Shown: positions 48,047 to 56,496 of the stretch, piece after piece | Numbering within the stretch: position 1 is the stretch's first letter | Layout: every line of letters starts with the position of its first letter | Assembly (NCBI RefSeq): GCF_003076755.1 | Contig: NZ_QDKM01000004.1 | Coordinates: 248,001 to 312,000 of the forward strand | Length of the DNA stretch: 64,000 bases | Reading direction: 5' to 3' | Source: Pararhodobacter oceanensis | GTDB taxonomy: Bacteria > Pseudomonadota > Alphaproteobacteria > Rhodobacterales > Rhodobacteraceae | The notes under the pieces: generated by a model | What the model saw: only the letters and a program-made list of their open reading frames with translations | Told to the model about the DNA's origin: nothing | Database searches by the model: none | Translations under genes and position numbers: made by a program

Positions 48047-48670
48047 TTAGGTAAGTGACGTGACCCAGAGGATCGTCGCATCCTCGGCGCTCAGGCTGAT
48101 CACATTATGCCCCATCGAGGCGTCATAATAGGCGCTATCGCCGCGCTTCATGTCCAAGGGCGCGTAGAACTCCGAGAACAGCCGGATTTCGCCAGTCAGC
48201 ACATATAAGAACTCTTCGCCGTCATGGCGCACCCAGCCGTCGAAATCCTCGAACGCACGGGCACGGACACGGGCGCGGTAGGGCAGCATCGCCTTTGGCG
48301 CCATGCCACCCGACAGAAGCTCATGCTCATAGGTCGTGGTCACCTGCGCCTCGCCCTCGCCACTGCGCGTCGAGGTCATCCGTCCGCCCGGCACATCGGA
48401 TTTCGGCGGGGTGAACAATTGCGGCACCGACATCCCCAGCCCCTCGGCCAGTTTCTTCAACCCGTCATAGGTCGGCGACATCTGCCCGTTCTCGATCTTG
48501 GACAGGGTCGAGCGTGCCAGCCCGGCCGCCTGCGCCGCTTGCTCGAGGGTCCAGCCCCTCTCTTTTCGCAGGCTGCGCACCCGCTCGGGCAGGTCCACCG
48601 GATCGGCCAAAGCGTCGCGCCCATCGGCACGGGCAATACGGATCAAACTGGGGGCGTAAGATGTGCTCAT
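48047..48670 (-). CDS. XRE family regulator with cupin domain
   Basis: Transcription regulator of 207 residues. N-terminal lambda-type HTH (LRKERGWTLEQAAQAAGLARSTLSKIENG) at about 30-60, C-terminal cupin_2 domain (HDGEEFLYVLTGEIRLF, RGDSAYYDASMGHNVI). Such proteins, for example PuuR-like regulators, sense small metabolites in the cupin. Divergent from the acyl-CoA ligase operon across 130 bases, so local control of it is likely. A CAAATTTG palindrome at 48707-48714 in that gap might be an operator, unproven. Confidence 0.88.
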   Translation of the reverse strand: MSTSYAPSLIRIARADGRDALADPVDLPERVRSLRKERGWTLEQAAQAAGLARSTLSKIENGQMSPTYDGLKKLAEGLGMSVPQLFTPPKSDVPGGRMTSTRSGEGEAQVTTTYEHELLSGGMAPKAMLPYRARVRARAFEDFDGWVRHDGEEFLYVLTGEIRLFSEFYAPLDMKRGDSAYYDASMGHNVISLSAEDATILWVTSLT

Positions 48671-48800
48671 AGCGTCGGGCCTTGCTGGAATGGCTGTCTC
48701 ATGCGCCAAATTTGCGCGCTTGTCGAGATGCAGGGCGGTGATTGCGCGGGCGGGGCCTCGGGCTATTGCCCTCGGCGCGTGACGGGGATAGTCAAATTTC

Positions 48801-50318
48801 ATGCACGCGTTAATCGATATCGGCCCCTTCGCGCCCTGCCCCTCGCCGTTCAATCTGGCGGAATATGTGTTGCGCGCGGGGCAAGCGCTGCCCGACAAGA
48901 TTGCCTTGCAAATCCTCAGCGTCACCGGCGCCGAACGCTGGTCTTATGCGGCGCTGATCCGCGCCATTCGCGGCACCGGCACCGGCCTGTTGCAGGCCGG
49001 ATTGACCCCAGGCGACCGGCTGTTGCTCAGGCTCGATAACACGGTGGATTTCCCGCTCGCCTTTCTCGGCGCGATTGCGGTGGGCGTGGTGCCGGTGCCG
49101 ACCTCATCGCAATTGACGCAGGCCGAGATCACCGCCATGGCCCAGCAGATCGCGCCCCAAGCGGTGATCGCCGCGCCTGACATATCGCGCCCTGATATCG
49201 CGGCGAAAGTGATCGACCTTGCGACCTTGCGCAGCTGGCGCGAATTGCCGCCCTGCGATTTTGAGATGGGCGATCCCGAGCGTCTGGCCTATCTGGTGTT
49301 CACCTCCGGCACCTCGGGCGCGCCGCGTGCGGTGATGCATGCCCATCGCGCGATTTGGGCGCGGCGGATGATGTGGCGTGACTGGTACGGGCTGACCGAG
49401 GGCGACCGGCTGCTGCATGCGGGCGCATTCAACTGGACCTATACTTTGGGCACCGGACTACTGGACCCTTGGACGCTGGGCGCCACCGCGCTGATCCCCG
49501 CCGCCGGCATCAAACCGGCGCAGCTTCCGCTCTTACTAAAACGCTTTGACGCGACGATTTTCGCAGCCGCGCCAGGGGTTTACCGGCAACTTCTGAAGTC
49601 CCCGATCCCTGCCTTGCCGCGCCTGCGTCACGGGCTCTCTGCCGGTGAGAAACTCCCCGAAGAGACCCGCGAGAAGTGGTCGGAGGCCACCGGACGAAGG
49701 GTGTTTGAATCCCTCGGCATGTCGGAAATCTCAACCTATGTCTCGGCCAGCCCCGAGCGCGCAGCGCCGCTTGGCGCCTCGGGTTTTGCCCAGACCGGAC
49801 GCCGGATCGCGGTGCTGGACGCGGCGCATCAACCGGTGGTGCGTGGCACGCCGGGGATCATGGCCATCGACGCGCGGGACCCAGGGTTGTTTCTGGGCTA
49901 TTGGAACGATGCGGCGCAAACCGAGGCGCGTTTTGCCGATGGCTGGTTCCTGACCGGCGACACGGTGTCGATGGATGACGCGGGCGCGATCACCTATCTG
50001 GGCCGCGATGACGACATGATGAACGCGGGCGGCTACCGCGTCTCGCCGCTTGAGGTCGAGCGCGTTTTTGAGGCCCTGCCACAGATCAGCGAATGCGCCG
50101 CGGTGGAATTGTCGGTCCGCGAGGGTGTCAAAGTGATCGCCCTGTTTTATGTCGCTGATGGCCCCTGCAATGAGGCCGAACTTGCAGACCACGCCGAGAC
50201 GGTTCTGGCGCGCTATAAGCAGCCGCGTCTCTATATCGCGCGCGCGGATATTCCGCGCTCGGCCAATAACAAATTGAACCGTGCCGCCCTGCGCGCGGGC
50301 TGGAAAGGATCGCAATGA
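48801..50318 (+). CDS. AMP-dependent acyl-CoA synthetase/ligase
   Basis: Adenylate-forming enzyme of 505 residues. AMP-binding P-loop YLVFTSGTSGAPRAVMH (the usual Lys of the loop is Arg), FESLGMSEIS, the hinge WFLTGDTVSMDDAG and GRDDDMMNAGGYRVSPLEVE, and the C-terminal catalytic Lys in SANNKLNRAALR. The architecture is closest to benzoate- or medium-chain acid CoA ligases; the substrate is not known. The stop overlaps the FrnE-like gene start (ATGA). Probably controlled by the divergent XRE-cupin regulator. Confidence 0.87.
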   Translation: MHALIDIGPFAPCPSPFNLAEYVLRAGQALPDKIALQILSVTGAERWSYAALIRAIRGTGTGLLQAGLTPGDRLLLRLDNTVDFPLAFLGAIAVGVVPVPTSSQLTQAEITAMAQQIAPQAVIAAPDISRPDIAAKVIDLATLRSWRELPPCDFEMGDPERLAYLVFTSGTSGAPRAVMHAHRAIWARRMMWRDWYGLTEGDRLLHAGAFNWTYTLGTGLLDPWTLGATALIPAAGIKPAQLPLLLKRFDATIFAAAPGVYRQLLKSPIPALPRLRHGLSAGEKLPEETREKWSEATGRRVFESLGMSEISTYVSASPERAAPLGASGFAQTGRRIAVLDAAHQPVVRGTPGIMAIDARDPGLFLGYWNDAAQTEARFADGWFLTGDTVSMDDAGAITYLGRDDDMMNAGGYRVSPLEVERVFEALPQISECAAVELSVREGVKVIALFYVADGPCNEAELADHAETVLARYKQPRLYIARADIPRSANNKLNRAALRAGWKGSQ

Positions 50319-50953
50319 GCACCAAACTGGACATCTTTTCCGACCCGATCTGCCCCTGGTGTTATATCGGTAAATCTCGGCTTGAAGCGGCGCTCGAGGC
50401 GCGTCCCGAGCATCCCTTTGTCATCGAATGGCATCCCTTCATGCTCAATCCGTCGATGCCGCCCGAGGGGATGGACCGGCGCGAATATCTGGAGGCCAAA
50501 TTCGGCCCGCCCGAGAGTGTGCTGAAAGCCTATATGCCGATTCAAGAGGCGGCTGATGCCGACGGGCTGCCGTTGGAACTGTCCAAGATCAGCCGCACGC
50601 CGGCGACGCTGGATGCGCATCGGCTGATCCACTGGGCGGGGCTTGAGGGACGGCAAAACGCGGTGGTTAACGCGCTGTTTCGGGCCTATTTCACCCAAGG
50701 GCAGGATATCTCGGAGCATATGGTGCTGACCGAGATCGCCGCCAAAGCCGGTTTGGACGGGGCGATGGTGGCGCAGCTTTTGGCCGGTGATAACGACAAA
50801 CAGGACATCCGCGCCCGCGATGCGGAAATCCGCGAACGCGGGATGCAGGGCGTGCCAGGGTTTATCATTGGGCGTAAATATGTCGTCAGCGGCGCCCATC
50901 CGGCAGAATTCTGGACCCAGGTCATCGACGATATCGCGGCGGCAAGCCAATGA
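50315..50953 (+). CDS. DsbA family oxidoreductase (FrnE type)
   Basis: Cytoplasmic thioredoxin-fold protein of 212 residues with redox CPWC in FSDPICPWCYIGK (residues 7-19), the conserved cis-Pro segment MQGVPGFIIG and an all-helical insertion. There is no signal peptide. FrnE-like proteins are disulfide isomerases or glutathione-linked dehalogenase/isomerase relatives. It is translationally coupled to both neighbours (ATGA at each end). Confidence 0.88.
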   Translation: MSTKLDIFSDPICPWCYIGKSRLEAALEARPEHPFVIEWHPFMLNPSMPPEGMDRREYLEAKFGPPESVLKAYMPIQEAADADGLPLELSKISRTPATLDAHRLIHWAGLEGRQNAVVNALFRAYFTQGQDISEHMVLTEIAAKAGLDGAMVAQLLAGDNDKQDIRARDAEIRERGMQGVPGFIIGRKYVVSGAHPAEFWTQVIDDIAAASQ

Positions 50954-52158
50954 AACCAATCCAAAAAATGCCCTTCGTCGAGTTCGTGATCTTCACCGCG
51001 CTGATGTTCGCGACGGTCGCCTATTCGATCGATTCCATGCTGCCGCTGCTGTCCGATATGGGGGCTGAACTTGCGCCCGATGCCGCCCATCGTGCGCAGT
51101 TTGTGATCACAAGTTTCGTCTTCGGGCTGGGCCTCGGCACGTTGATGATCGGACCAATCTCGGACGCTTTGGGGCGCAAATCGGTGATCCTCGCCGGAAT
51201 CGCGGTCTATATGGTGGCCTCGATTATCGCCGCGACCAGCGAGAATATGGGCGTTTTGCTGTTCGCGCGCTTCCTGCAGGGGCTGGGCGTCGCGGCGCCG
51301 CGCGTGGTTACCCAAGCCATGGTGCGCGACCAATACGCGGGGCGGTTGATGGCGCGGGTGATGTCCTTTGCGATGACGCTCTTTGTGCTGGTGCCCGCCG
51401 TCGCGCCCTTATTGGGCGCTACCCTCGGCCATCTGTTCGGCTGGCGGGCGATTTTCTGGAGCTTTCTGGGTTTTGGCAGCATCTGCGGGATCTGGCTTTG
51501 GCTGCGCCAACCCGAGACCTTGCCGCGCGAAAACCGCGTCTCGCTCGAGCCCGGTCCGGTCTTGCGCGCCTTTCGCGAGGTGTTCCGCAATCGTCAGGTG
51601 ATGGCCTATCTCACCGCGTTAACCTTTAGCTTCGCCTCGGTCTTTGTCTGGCTATCTTCGGTCGCGCAGATTTACGACGATGTCTATGACCGCCTGCCAG
51701 AATTCCCCTTTTGGTTCGCGTTGAGCGCGCTTTTGTCGGCGCCGGGCAGCTTTATCAACGCGCAATTGGTCATGCGTTTGGGCATGCGGCGGCTGATCGT
51801 GATCGCGCTGATCGGCCAATGCACTGTCGTCGCGACGGTGCTCGTCGGCTATGCGCTGATCGGATCGCTACCCTTCTGGCTGTTCTTTACCTTCATGTTT
51901 TTGCATTTCTTTTCAATAGGTTTGCTGTTTGGTAACCTGAATGCACTGGCCTTGGAGCCCTTGGGCCATATCGCGGGCACGGCAAGTTCGGTGATGGGTG
52001 GTATCTCGACCATGGCCTCGGCCGCCATCGCCGCGCCGATCGCCGCGCTCTACAATCAAACCGCGCTGCCGATGACCGCGGGCGTCGGGGTCTGCGCCTT
52101 TCTGGCATTCAGCGCGATGATGGTGGCGCGGCGCTGGGACGCGCCGGTTAATGCTTAA
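50950..52158 (+). CDS. MFS transporter, Bcr/CflA type
   Basis: Drug-resistance type major facilitator of 402 residues with 12 hydrophobic helices. Typical motifs: SIDSMLPLLSDMGAEL in TM1, LMIGPISDALGRKSVILAG (motif A after TM2) and QAMVRDQYAGRLMARVMS. It exports small molecules by proton antiport in relatives. As the last gene of the ligase-FrnE-MFS run it may export the acid handled by the ligase, by inference. Its stop overlaps the opposite stop of trgB by three bases. Confidence 0.88.
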   Translation: MKPIQKMPFVEFVIFTALMFATVAYSIDSMLPLLSDMGAELAPDAAHRAQFVITSFVFGLGLGTLMIGPISDALGRKSVILAGIAVYMVASIIAATSENMGVLLFARFLQGLGVAAPRVVTQAMVRDQYAGRLMARVMSFAMTLFVLVPAVAPLLGATLGHLFGWRAIFWSFLGFGSICGIWLWLRQPETLPRENRVSLEPGPVLRAFREVFRNRQVMAYLTALTFSFASVFVWLSSVAQIYDDVYDRLPEFPFWFALSALLSAPGSFINAQLVMRLGMRRLIVIALIGQCTVVATVLVGYALIGSLPFWLFFTFMFLHFFSIGLLFGNLNALALEPLGHIAGTASSVMGGISTMASAAIAAPIAALYNQTALPMTAGVGVCAFLAFSAMMVARRWDAPVNA

Positions 52159-53288
52159 CCGCGCAGCCTCTCGCGGTTCATCGCCAGCCATTGCGCGCTG
52201 ATGATCAGCGGCGCGTCCTCGATCTCGCCGCTCTCGATCAGCGCTATCAATTGCGCGAAGGGGATGACATGGGCGCGGATATCCTCGGCCTCGGCGGCGA
52301 CCCCGCCGACGCCCTCGGCGGATTGCGGCAGATCTGCCAGCGCGACATAGGAAATCAGATATTCGGTGACCGAACCGGGGCTGACGTAATAGCGCCCGAT
52401 CTGGTGCAAGTCATGCAGGGTCAGGCGGGTTTCCTCAAGCGTCTCGCGGCGCGCGGCGTCCTCTGGCGTCTCCCCCGGATCAATGCGCCCCGCAATCGGC
52501 TCAAGCAGCCACGGATTGCGGTCACCGCGCGCATAGGGACCAAAGCGGAATTGCTCGACCAGCATGACGGTATCGCGCTGCGGGTCATAGGGCAGAATGG
52601 TCACCGCATCGGCCATGATGAAACCGGCGCGGGTCACGGGGGCCGATTGGGTGCCATCAAAGCGACGGAAGCTCAGTTCGGCCTCTTCAACGCCAAAAAA
52701 CCACGTATAGGGGCGGCGCATCTCTTCGACCACCACATCTGCGGGGTCCGATTGACGGCGCAGCGTGGCAGGCGCGGGTTCAGCGATCGCGCGCTGGCGG
52801 CTGGCCGCGCGCATTTCCAGCATCCCGAAACGCGCCAAGATCGCCTCGGGCTCGGTGGTTTCCAGGAGCGCCATGACCTCGCCGGCGACATCGACGGCCA
52901 ATTGCCCCGGCCCCGCGACCCAAGTCTCTAACGACCACGCCTGCCCCGGCATCCAGAGCTCTGCGCGCGGCACATAGATGATCGCATCGACCGGACCATC
53001 GGCGGTATCCACGGTGATCTGCGTGGTGTCATAGCCGAACACCCGCTCATAGGCATCAAGCCGCGCGCGCGCCTCGGCATTCGGGCGCGCCAGTAGGCCG
53101 GTGGCCATGGCGCCCGCGCGTTCGGTGAACAGCGGGAAATCCTGCTGCGCGCCTGCATGCGTCGCGGCATGGGTGATCGCGTGATCCGTAAGGCTGGCCA
53201 CTTCGGTCGGCACCTCGCAGCCCGCGACACAGGTCAACAGCGGGGCGTGGCGCAGGGTGCCGTAAAGGAACAAAGCCTCAACGGTCAT
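52155..53288 (-). CDS. trgB: TrgB: gamma-glutamylcyclotransferase-like and Nudix fusion
   Basis: A 377-residue fusion. Residues 1-125 have the GGCT/AIG2 signature LFLYGTLRHAPLL. From about 195 there is an ADP-ribose pyrophosphatase-like Nudix domain with box G267...E273...R281 E282...E285 E286; the final Gly of the box is Arg288. The name rests on the partner trgA and on trgAB of Rhodobacter sphaeroides, where the locus contributes to tellurite resistance. Overlaps the trgA end by 11 bases. Hydrolysis of ADP-ribose-like compounds is inferred. Confidence 0.8.
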   Translation of the reverse strand: MTVEALFLYGTLRHAPLLTCVAGCEVPTEVASLTDHAITHAATHAGAQQDFPLFTERAGAMATGLLARPNAEARARLDAYERVFGYDTTQITVDTADGPVDAIIYVPRAELWMPGQAWSLETWVAGPGQLAVDVAGEVMALLETTEPEAILARFGMLEMRAASRQRAIAEPAPATLRRQSDPADVVVEEMRRPYTWFFGVEEAELSFRRFDGTQSAPVTRAGFIMADAVTILPYDPQRDTVMLVEQFRFGPYARGDRNPWLLEPIAGRIDPGETPEDAARRETLEETRLTLHDLHQIGRYYVSPGSVTEYLISYVALADLPQSAEGVGGVAAEAEDIRAHVIPFAQLIALIESGEIEDAPLIISAQWLAMNRERLRG

Positions 53289-53736
53289 GGCGGCGCGCCT
53301 CCAGCATCACCCATAGAATATGCAGGACCACGCCGATGATCGTGCCACCGGCAGCCAGTAGGATCAGGAATTCCTGCACCAAGCCGCGGCTCAACCAATC
53401 GACGACAATGCCGAAATAACCGGTGATCGCCTCGATCACCTCACCGTATTGGCGCCGATAGCCGCGTCTGAACACCTCGCCCACGGCCAGAAACATCGCC
53501 GTGGCCACCGCCGCCAGAACCACCGCCTGCCATGCGGCAAAGACCGAATGCCAGAGCGCCTTGCCGATCTGTCGGCCCAGAAACCTCCAGCCGACCAAGA
53601 AACCGACCGCCGCCGCATAGAGCGGGAAGCGGCCAAGATCGGCCTCGGGGTCATAGATCGGGGCATAGGCCTGCGCAGCGATCAGCGCGAAAACGGCCAG
53701 AAAAACAGCCGAGAGTGGCCGGATCAGGGTGAACAT
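53278..53736 (-). CDS. trgA: TrgA family membrane protein
   Basis: Inner-membrane protein of 152 residues with about four hydrophobic helices. The conserved-looking core is FPLYAAAVGFLVGWRFLGRQIGK and FRRGYRRQYGEVIEAITGYF, which fits TrgA of Rhodobacterales. It lies upstream of trgB and is translationally overlapped with it. TrgA is linked to tellurite resistance in R. sphaeroides; the mechanism is unknown. 33 bases separate it from cfa upstream. Confidence 0.8.
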   Translation of the reverse strand: MFTLIRPLSAVFLAVFALIAAQAYAPIYDPEADLGRFPLYAAAVGFLVGWRFLGRQIGKALWHSVFAAWQAVVLAAVATAMFLAVGEVFRRGYRRQYGEVIEAITGYFGIVVDWLSRGLVQEFLILLAAGGTIIGVVLHILWVMLEARRHDR

Positions 53737-53769
53737 TCGCGCTCCTAAACAACGGCGCGCCGCGCAGGA

Positions 53770-54981
53770 TCAGCCCGGGCGGCGCAGGGTGATCTGCGTC
53801 ACGTCACAGATACCCGTCTGGAACGCCGCGGCGCAAGAGGTCAGATAGAAATCCCACATCCGTTTAAAGCGCGCGTCATAGCCAAGGGCCTGAATTCGGT
53901 CCCATTTTTCGGTGAAGGTCTGATGCCAGCGGCGCAGGGTGATCGAATAACTCTCGCCAAATTCGATCGAGGACGCCAAGCCCAGACCAGCGCGCGCCGC
54001 CTCTTCGGCAAATCTGGCAGGCGAGATCAACATGCCACCGGGAAAGATGTATTTCTGAATGAAATCAACATTGCGCCGGTATTTTGCAAAACGTTCATCA
54101 GGCACGGTGATCACCTGTATCGTCGCCGACCCGCCGGACTTGAGCCTTGCATGGACCGCATCAAAATAAGCGGGCCAGTATTTCTCACCGACCGCTTCGA
54201 ACATTTCAATCGAGGCGACCCCGTCATAGGCACCGGTCTCGTCGCGGTAGTCTTGCAGTTTGATCTCGACGAGATCGGTCAACCCCGCGCGCTGCATCCG
54301 TGCGACGGCGAAATCATGCTGCGCCTGACTGATCGTCAGCCCCGTCACCCGCAGCCCGCGCTCTCCTGCCGCATATTCGGCAAACCCGCCCCAACCGCAG
54401 CCGATTTCCAGCACATGATCGCCGGGCTGCAGCCCCAGCGAATCCACCAATGCCGCGTATTTCTGTTGTTGCGCGCGTTCCAGATCCTCCTGCCCGGTTT
54501 CGAACAAAGCCGATGAATAGGTCATCGAATCGTCCAGCCATTCTGCATAGAATTCGTTACCCAAATCATAATGATAGGCGATATTCTTTTTGGCCTGACG
54601 TTTGGAATTGCCGCGCAGCCAGTGGCGCACACGCTCATAAAGCCGCACCAAAGCCACACCGGTGAAATCATCAAGCAGCGCCGGATTGTCCTTGAACACA
54701 AGATCCATCAGCGCCTGCAGGTCCGGCGTGCTCCACCAGCCGTCGATATAGGCGTCCGAGAAGCCCAGATCCCCCTCGCGCAGCAGCCGCGCGAAACTGT
54801 CGGCATTGTGGATATGGACCTCCGCCGCGTGGCCGGGCAAAGCGCCCTGCGCGCGAAACCGCCGCCCGTCGGGCATAATAATATCGAGCCGCCCGTTCGT
54901 CATGCGCTGGAGCTGCGCGAAGGCCGGTTTAAAATAACGCGGCAGATCTCCCTCGCCGCTGATGTCGGTCAAGACGTCCAT
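53770..54981 (-). CDS. cfa: Cyclopropane-fatty-acyl-phospholipid synthase family protein
   Basis: SAM-dependent enzyme of 403 residues acting on unsaturated acyl chains of phospholipids. N-terminal CFA domain, then SAM loop VLEIGCGWGGFAEYAA, IEMFEAVGEKYWPAYF and the segment NIAYHYDLGNEFYAEWLDDSMTYSSA, with its active-site Tyr and Ser. Cyclopropanation or C-methylation protects membranes in stress. It sits between phrB and trgA on the same strand, a stress-gene cluster. Confidence 0.92.
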   Translation of the reverse strand: MDVLTDISGEGDLPRYFKPAFAQLQRMTNGRLDIIMPDGRRFRAQGALPGHAAEVHIHNADSFARLLREGDLGFSDAYIDGWWSTPDLQALMDLVFKDNPALLDDFTGVALVRLYERVRHWLRGNSKRQAKKNIAYHYDLGNEFYAEWLDDSMTYSSALFETGQEDLERAQQQKYAALVDSLGLQPGDHVLEIGCGWGGFAEYAAGERGLRVTGLTISQAQHDFAVARMQRAGLTDLVEIKLQDYRDETGAYDGVASIEMFEAVGEKYWPAYFDAVHARLKSGGSATIQVITVPDERFAKYRRNVDFIQKYIFPGGMLISPARFAEEAARAGLGLASSIEFGESYSITLRRWHQTFTEKWDRIQALGYDARFKRMWDFYLTSCAAAFQTGICDVTQITLRRPG

Positions 54982-55049
54982 GTCACTCCCCTTTGACCCT
55001 GACTGCCTTGTTTACGAAAGTTTAGCCAAGGTGGATGATTGCGCAAACC

Positions 55050-56480
55050 TTAATTTTCCGCCTGCGGGCGCGCACGATGCGCCTCATAGGCGGCCAAAGC
55101 GCGCTTGCGCCCAGCCGCCAAGGTGATCATCGGCGCCGGATAGGGATCTCGCGGCGAGAGCCCCCATGAGCGCGGCGCCGCGTCAAAGAAACGCCGCGCA
55201 TCTTCGAACGGATCATCGCTAAGTTCTGCGATGAGGTTCCGGCGGTAATCTCCTGATTTATCGAACTTTTCTGCCTGCAGCGCCGGATTAAAAACACGAA
55301 AGAACGGCGAGGCATCGGGGCCACTCCCGGCCACCCATTGCCAGCCCATAGCATTCGACGCAGGATCCCAATCGATCAGACATTCCGCAAACCAGTCCAA
55401 CCCGATTTTCCAGTGCAACATCAGATGCTTGGTGAGGTAACTTGCCGTGATCATCCGCAGCCGGTTGTGCATCGTGCCGGTCACATACATCTGCCGCATT
55501 CCAGCATCTACAAAGGCCTCGCCAGTGCGCCCCCTCCGCCAAGTTTCCGCAACGTCATCATGGGTTTGCCACGCAAAGCTCTGCCATTCTGGGCGCCAGT
55601 TACGGTTCAGGATATGCGGCGTGTGATACATCAAATGATGCGCGTAATCGCGCCACGCCAGCTCTTTTCGGAAGTGAATTGCGCCGGAATGCCCCGGTTG
55701 GGTCGTCTCTAAAGCCAGCGCCGCATGCCAGATCCGCCGCGCGCTGATCTCGCCATAGGTGAGGTTTTCTGACAGGCCCGAGACCGCATTTACCATCGGA
55801 AAATCGCGCCCCTCGCGGTAGTTCTCGATACCATCGGCCAGAAACTCATCAAGCCGCATTTGCGCCGTCGCCTCGCCGATCCGCGCATAACGCGCCACCA
55901 CCGCAGCGCCCCGATCCATCGCCGCCGACAGATGCCAATCACCCAAGCGCTCACTCTCGGGCCATGTTTCCGGCGCCGCGATACGCGCGGGCGCTGGCAG
56001 CGGGCGGTCCACACCGCGTTTGTCGAGCGCCTTGAAAAACGGCGTGTAGACTTTGAAATATCCGCCCGCGCCGGTCTCGACCTGCCAAGGCTCGGCCATT
56101 GTATGGCCTTCGAAACTGCGCGCCTCATAGCCTTCGGCAGTGAGCGCGGTTTTGACCGCCGTGTCACGTGCGATTGCCTGCGGATCATAAAGCCGCGTCC
56201 ACCAGACGCCGCAAGCACCGGACTCCGTGATCAACGCGCGTAAAACGCTGAGCGCATCGCCGCGCCGCAGGGTCAGGCGGTTGCCCTGCCCTCGCAGCCG
56301 CGCATCGAAACTCTCGATCGCCTTGCCCATCCGCCAGCACGGGGCGGCGCCGAGTTCCAGCACCGCCTCGTCGCCAATCACCAGCGGGATCAATGGCCGT
56401 CCGGTCGCCGTGGCTGCCGCCAGCATCGGGTTGTCATCGAGGCGGAAATCGCGGCGGAACCAGAGGATGAGGGGCGTCAT
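55050..56480 (-). CDS. phrB: Deoxyribodipyrimidine photo-lyase
   Basis: Light-driven CPD repair enzyme of the cryptochrome/photolyase family, 476 residues. The N-terminal photolyase domain begins LILWFRRDFRLDDNPML. FAD-binding motifs are present: FRKELAWRDYAHHL, RQMYVTGTMHNRLRM, and ASYLTKHLMLHWKIGLDWF, with the lesion-contact WQWVAGSGPDASPFFR. It shows the Trp-rich electron-transfer chain. On the same strand as cfa, 68 bases upstream of it, and 16 bases downstream of the PLP-enzyme gene. Confidence 0.95.
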   Translation of the reverse strand: MTPLILWFRRDFRLDDNPMLAAATATGRPLIPLVIGDEAVLELGAAPCWRMGKAIESFDARLRGQGNRLTLRRGDALSVLRALITESGACGVWWTRLYDPQAIARDTAVKTALTAEGYEARSFEGHTMAEPWQVETGAGGYFKVYTPFFKALDKRGVDRPLPAPARIAAPETWPESERLGDWHLSAAMDRGAAVVARYARIGEATAQMRLDEFLADGIENYREGRDFPMVNAVSGLSENLTYGEISARRIWHAALALETTQPGHSGAIHFRKELAWRDYAHHLMYHTPHILNRNWRPEWQSFAWQTHDDVAETWRRGRTGEAFVDAGMRQMYVTGTMHNRLRMITASYLTKHLMLHWKIGLDWFAECLIDWDPASNAMGWQWVAGSGPDASPFFRVFNPALQAEKFDKSGDYRRNLIAELSDDPFEDARRFFDAAPRSWGLSPRDPYPAPMITLAAGRKRALAAYEAHRARPQAEN

Positions 56481-56496
56481 TTCGGCTCCGCTTTTG

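Noticed and set aside
48707-48714. CAAATTTG palindrome as operator of the XRE-cupin regulator.
   Set aside because: Only eight bases and a single copy; kept as a remark, not as a feature.
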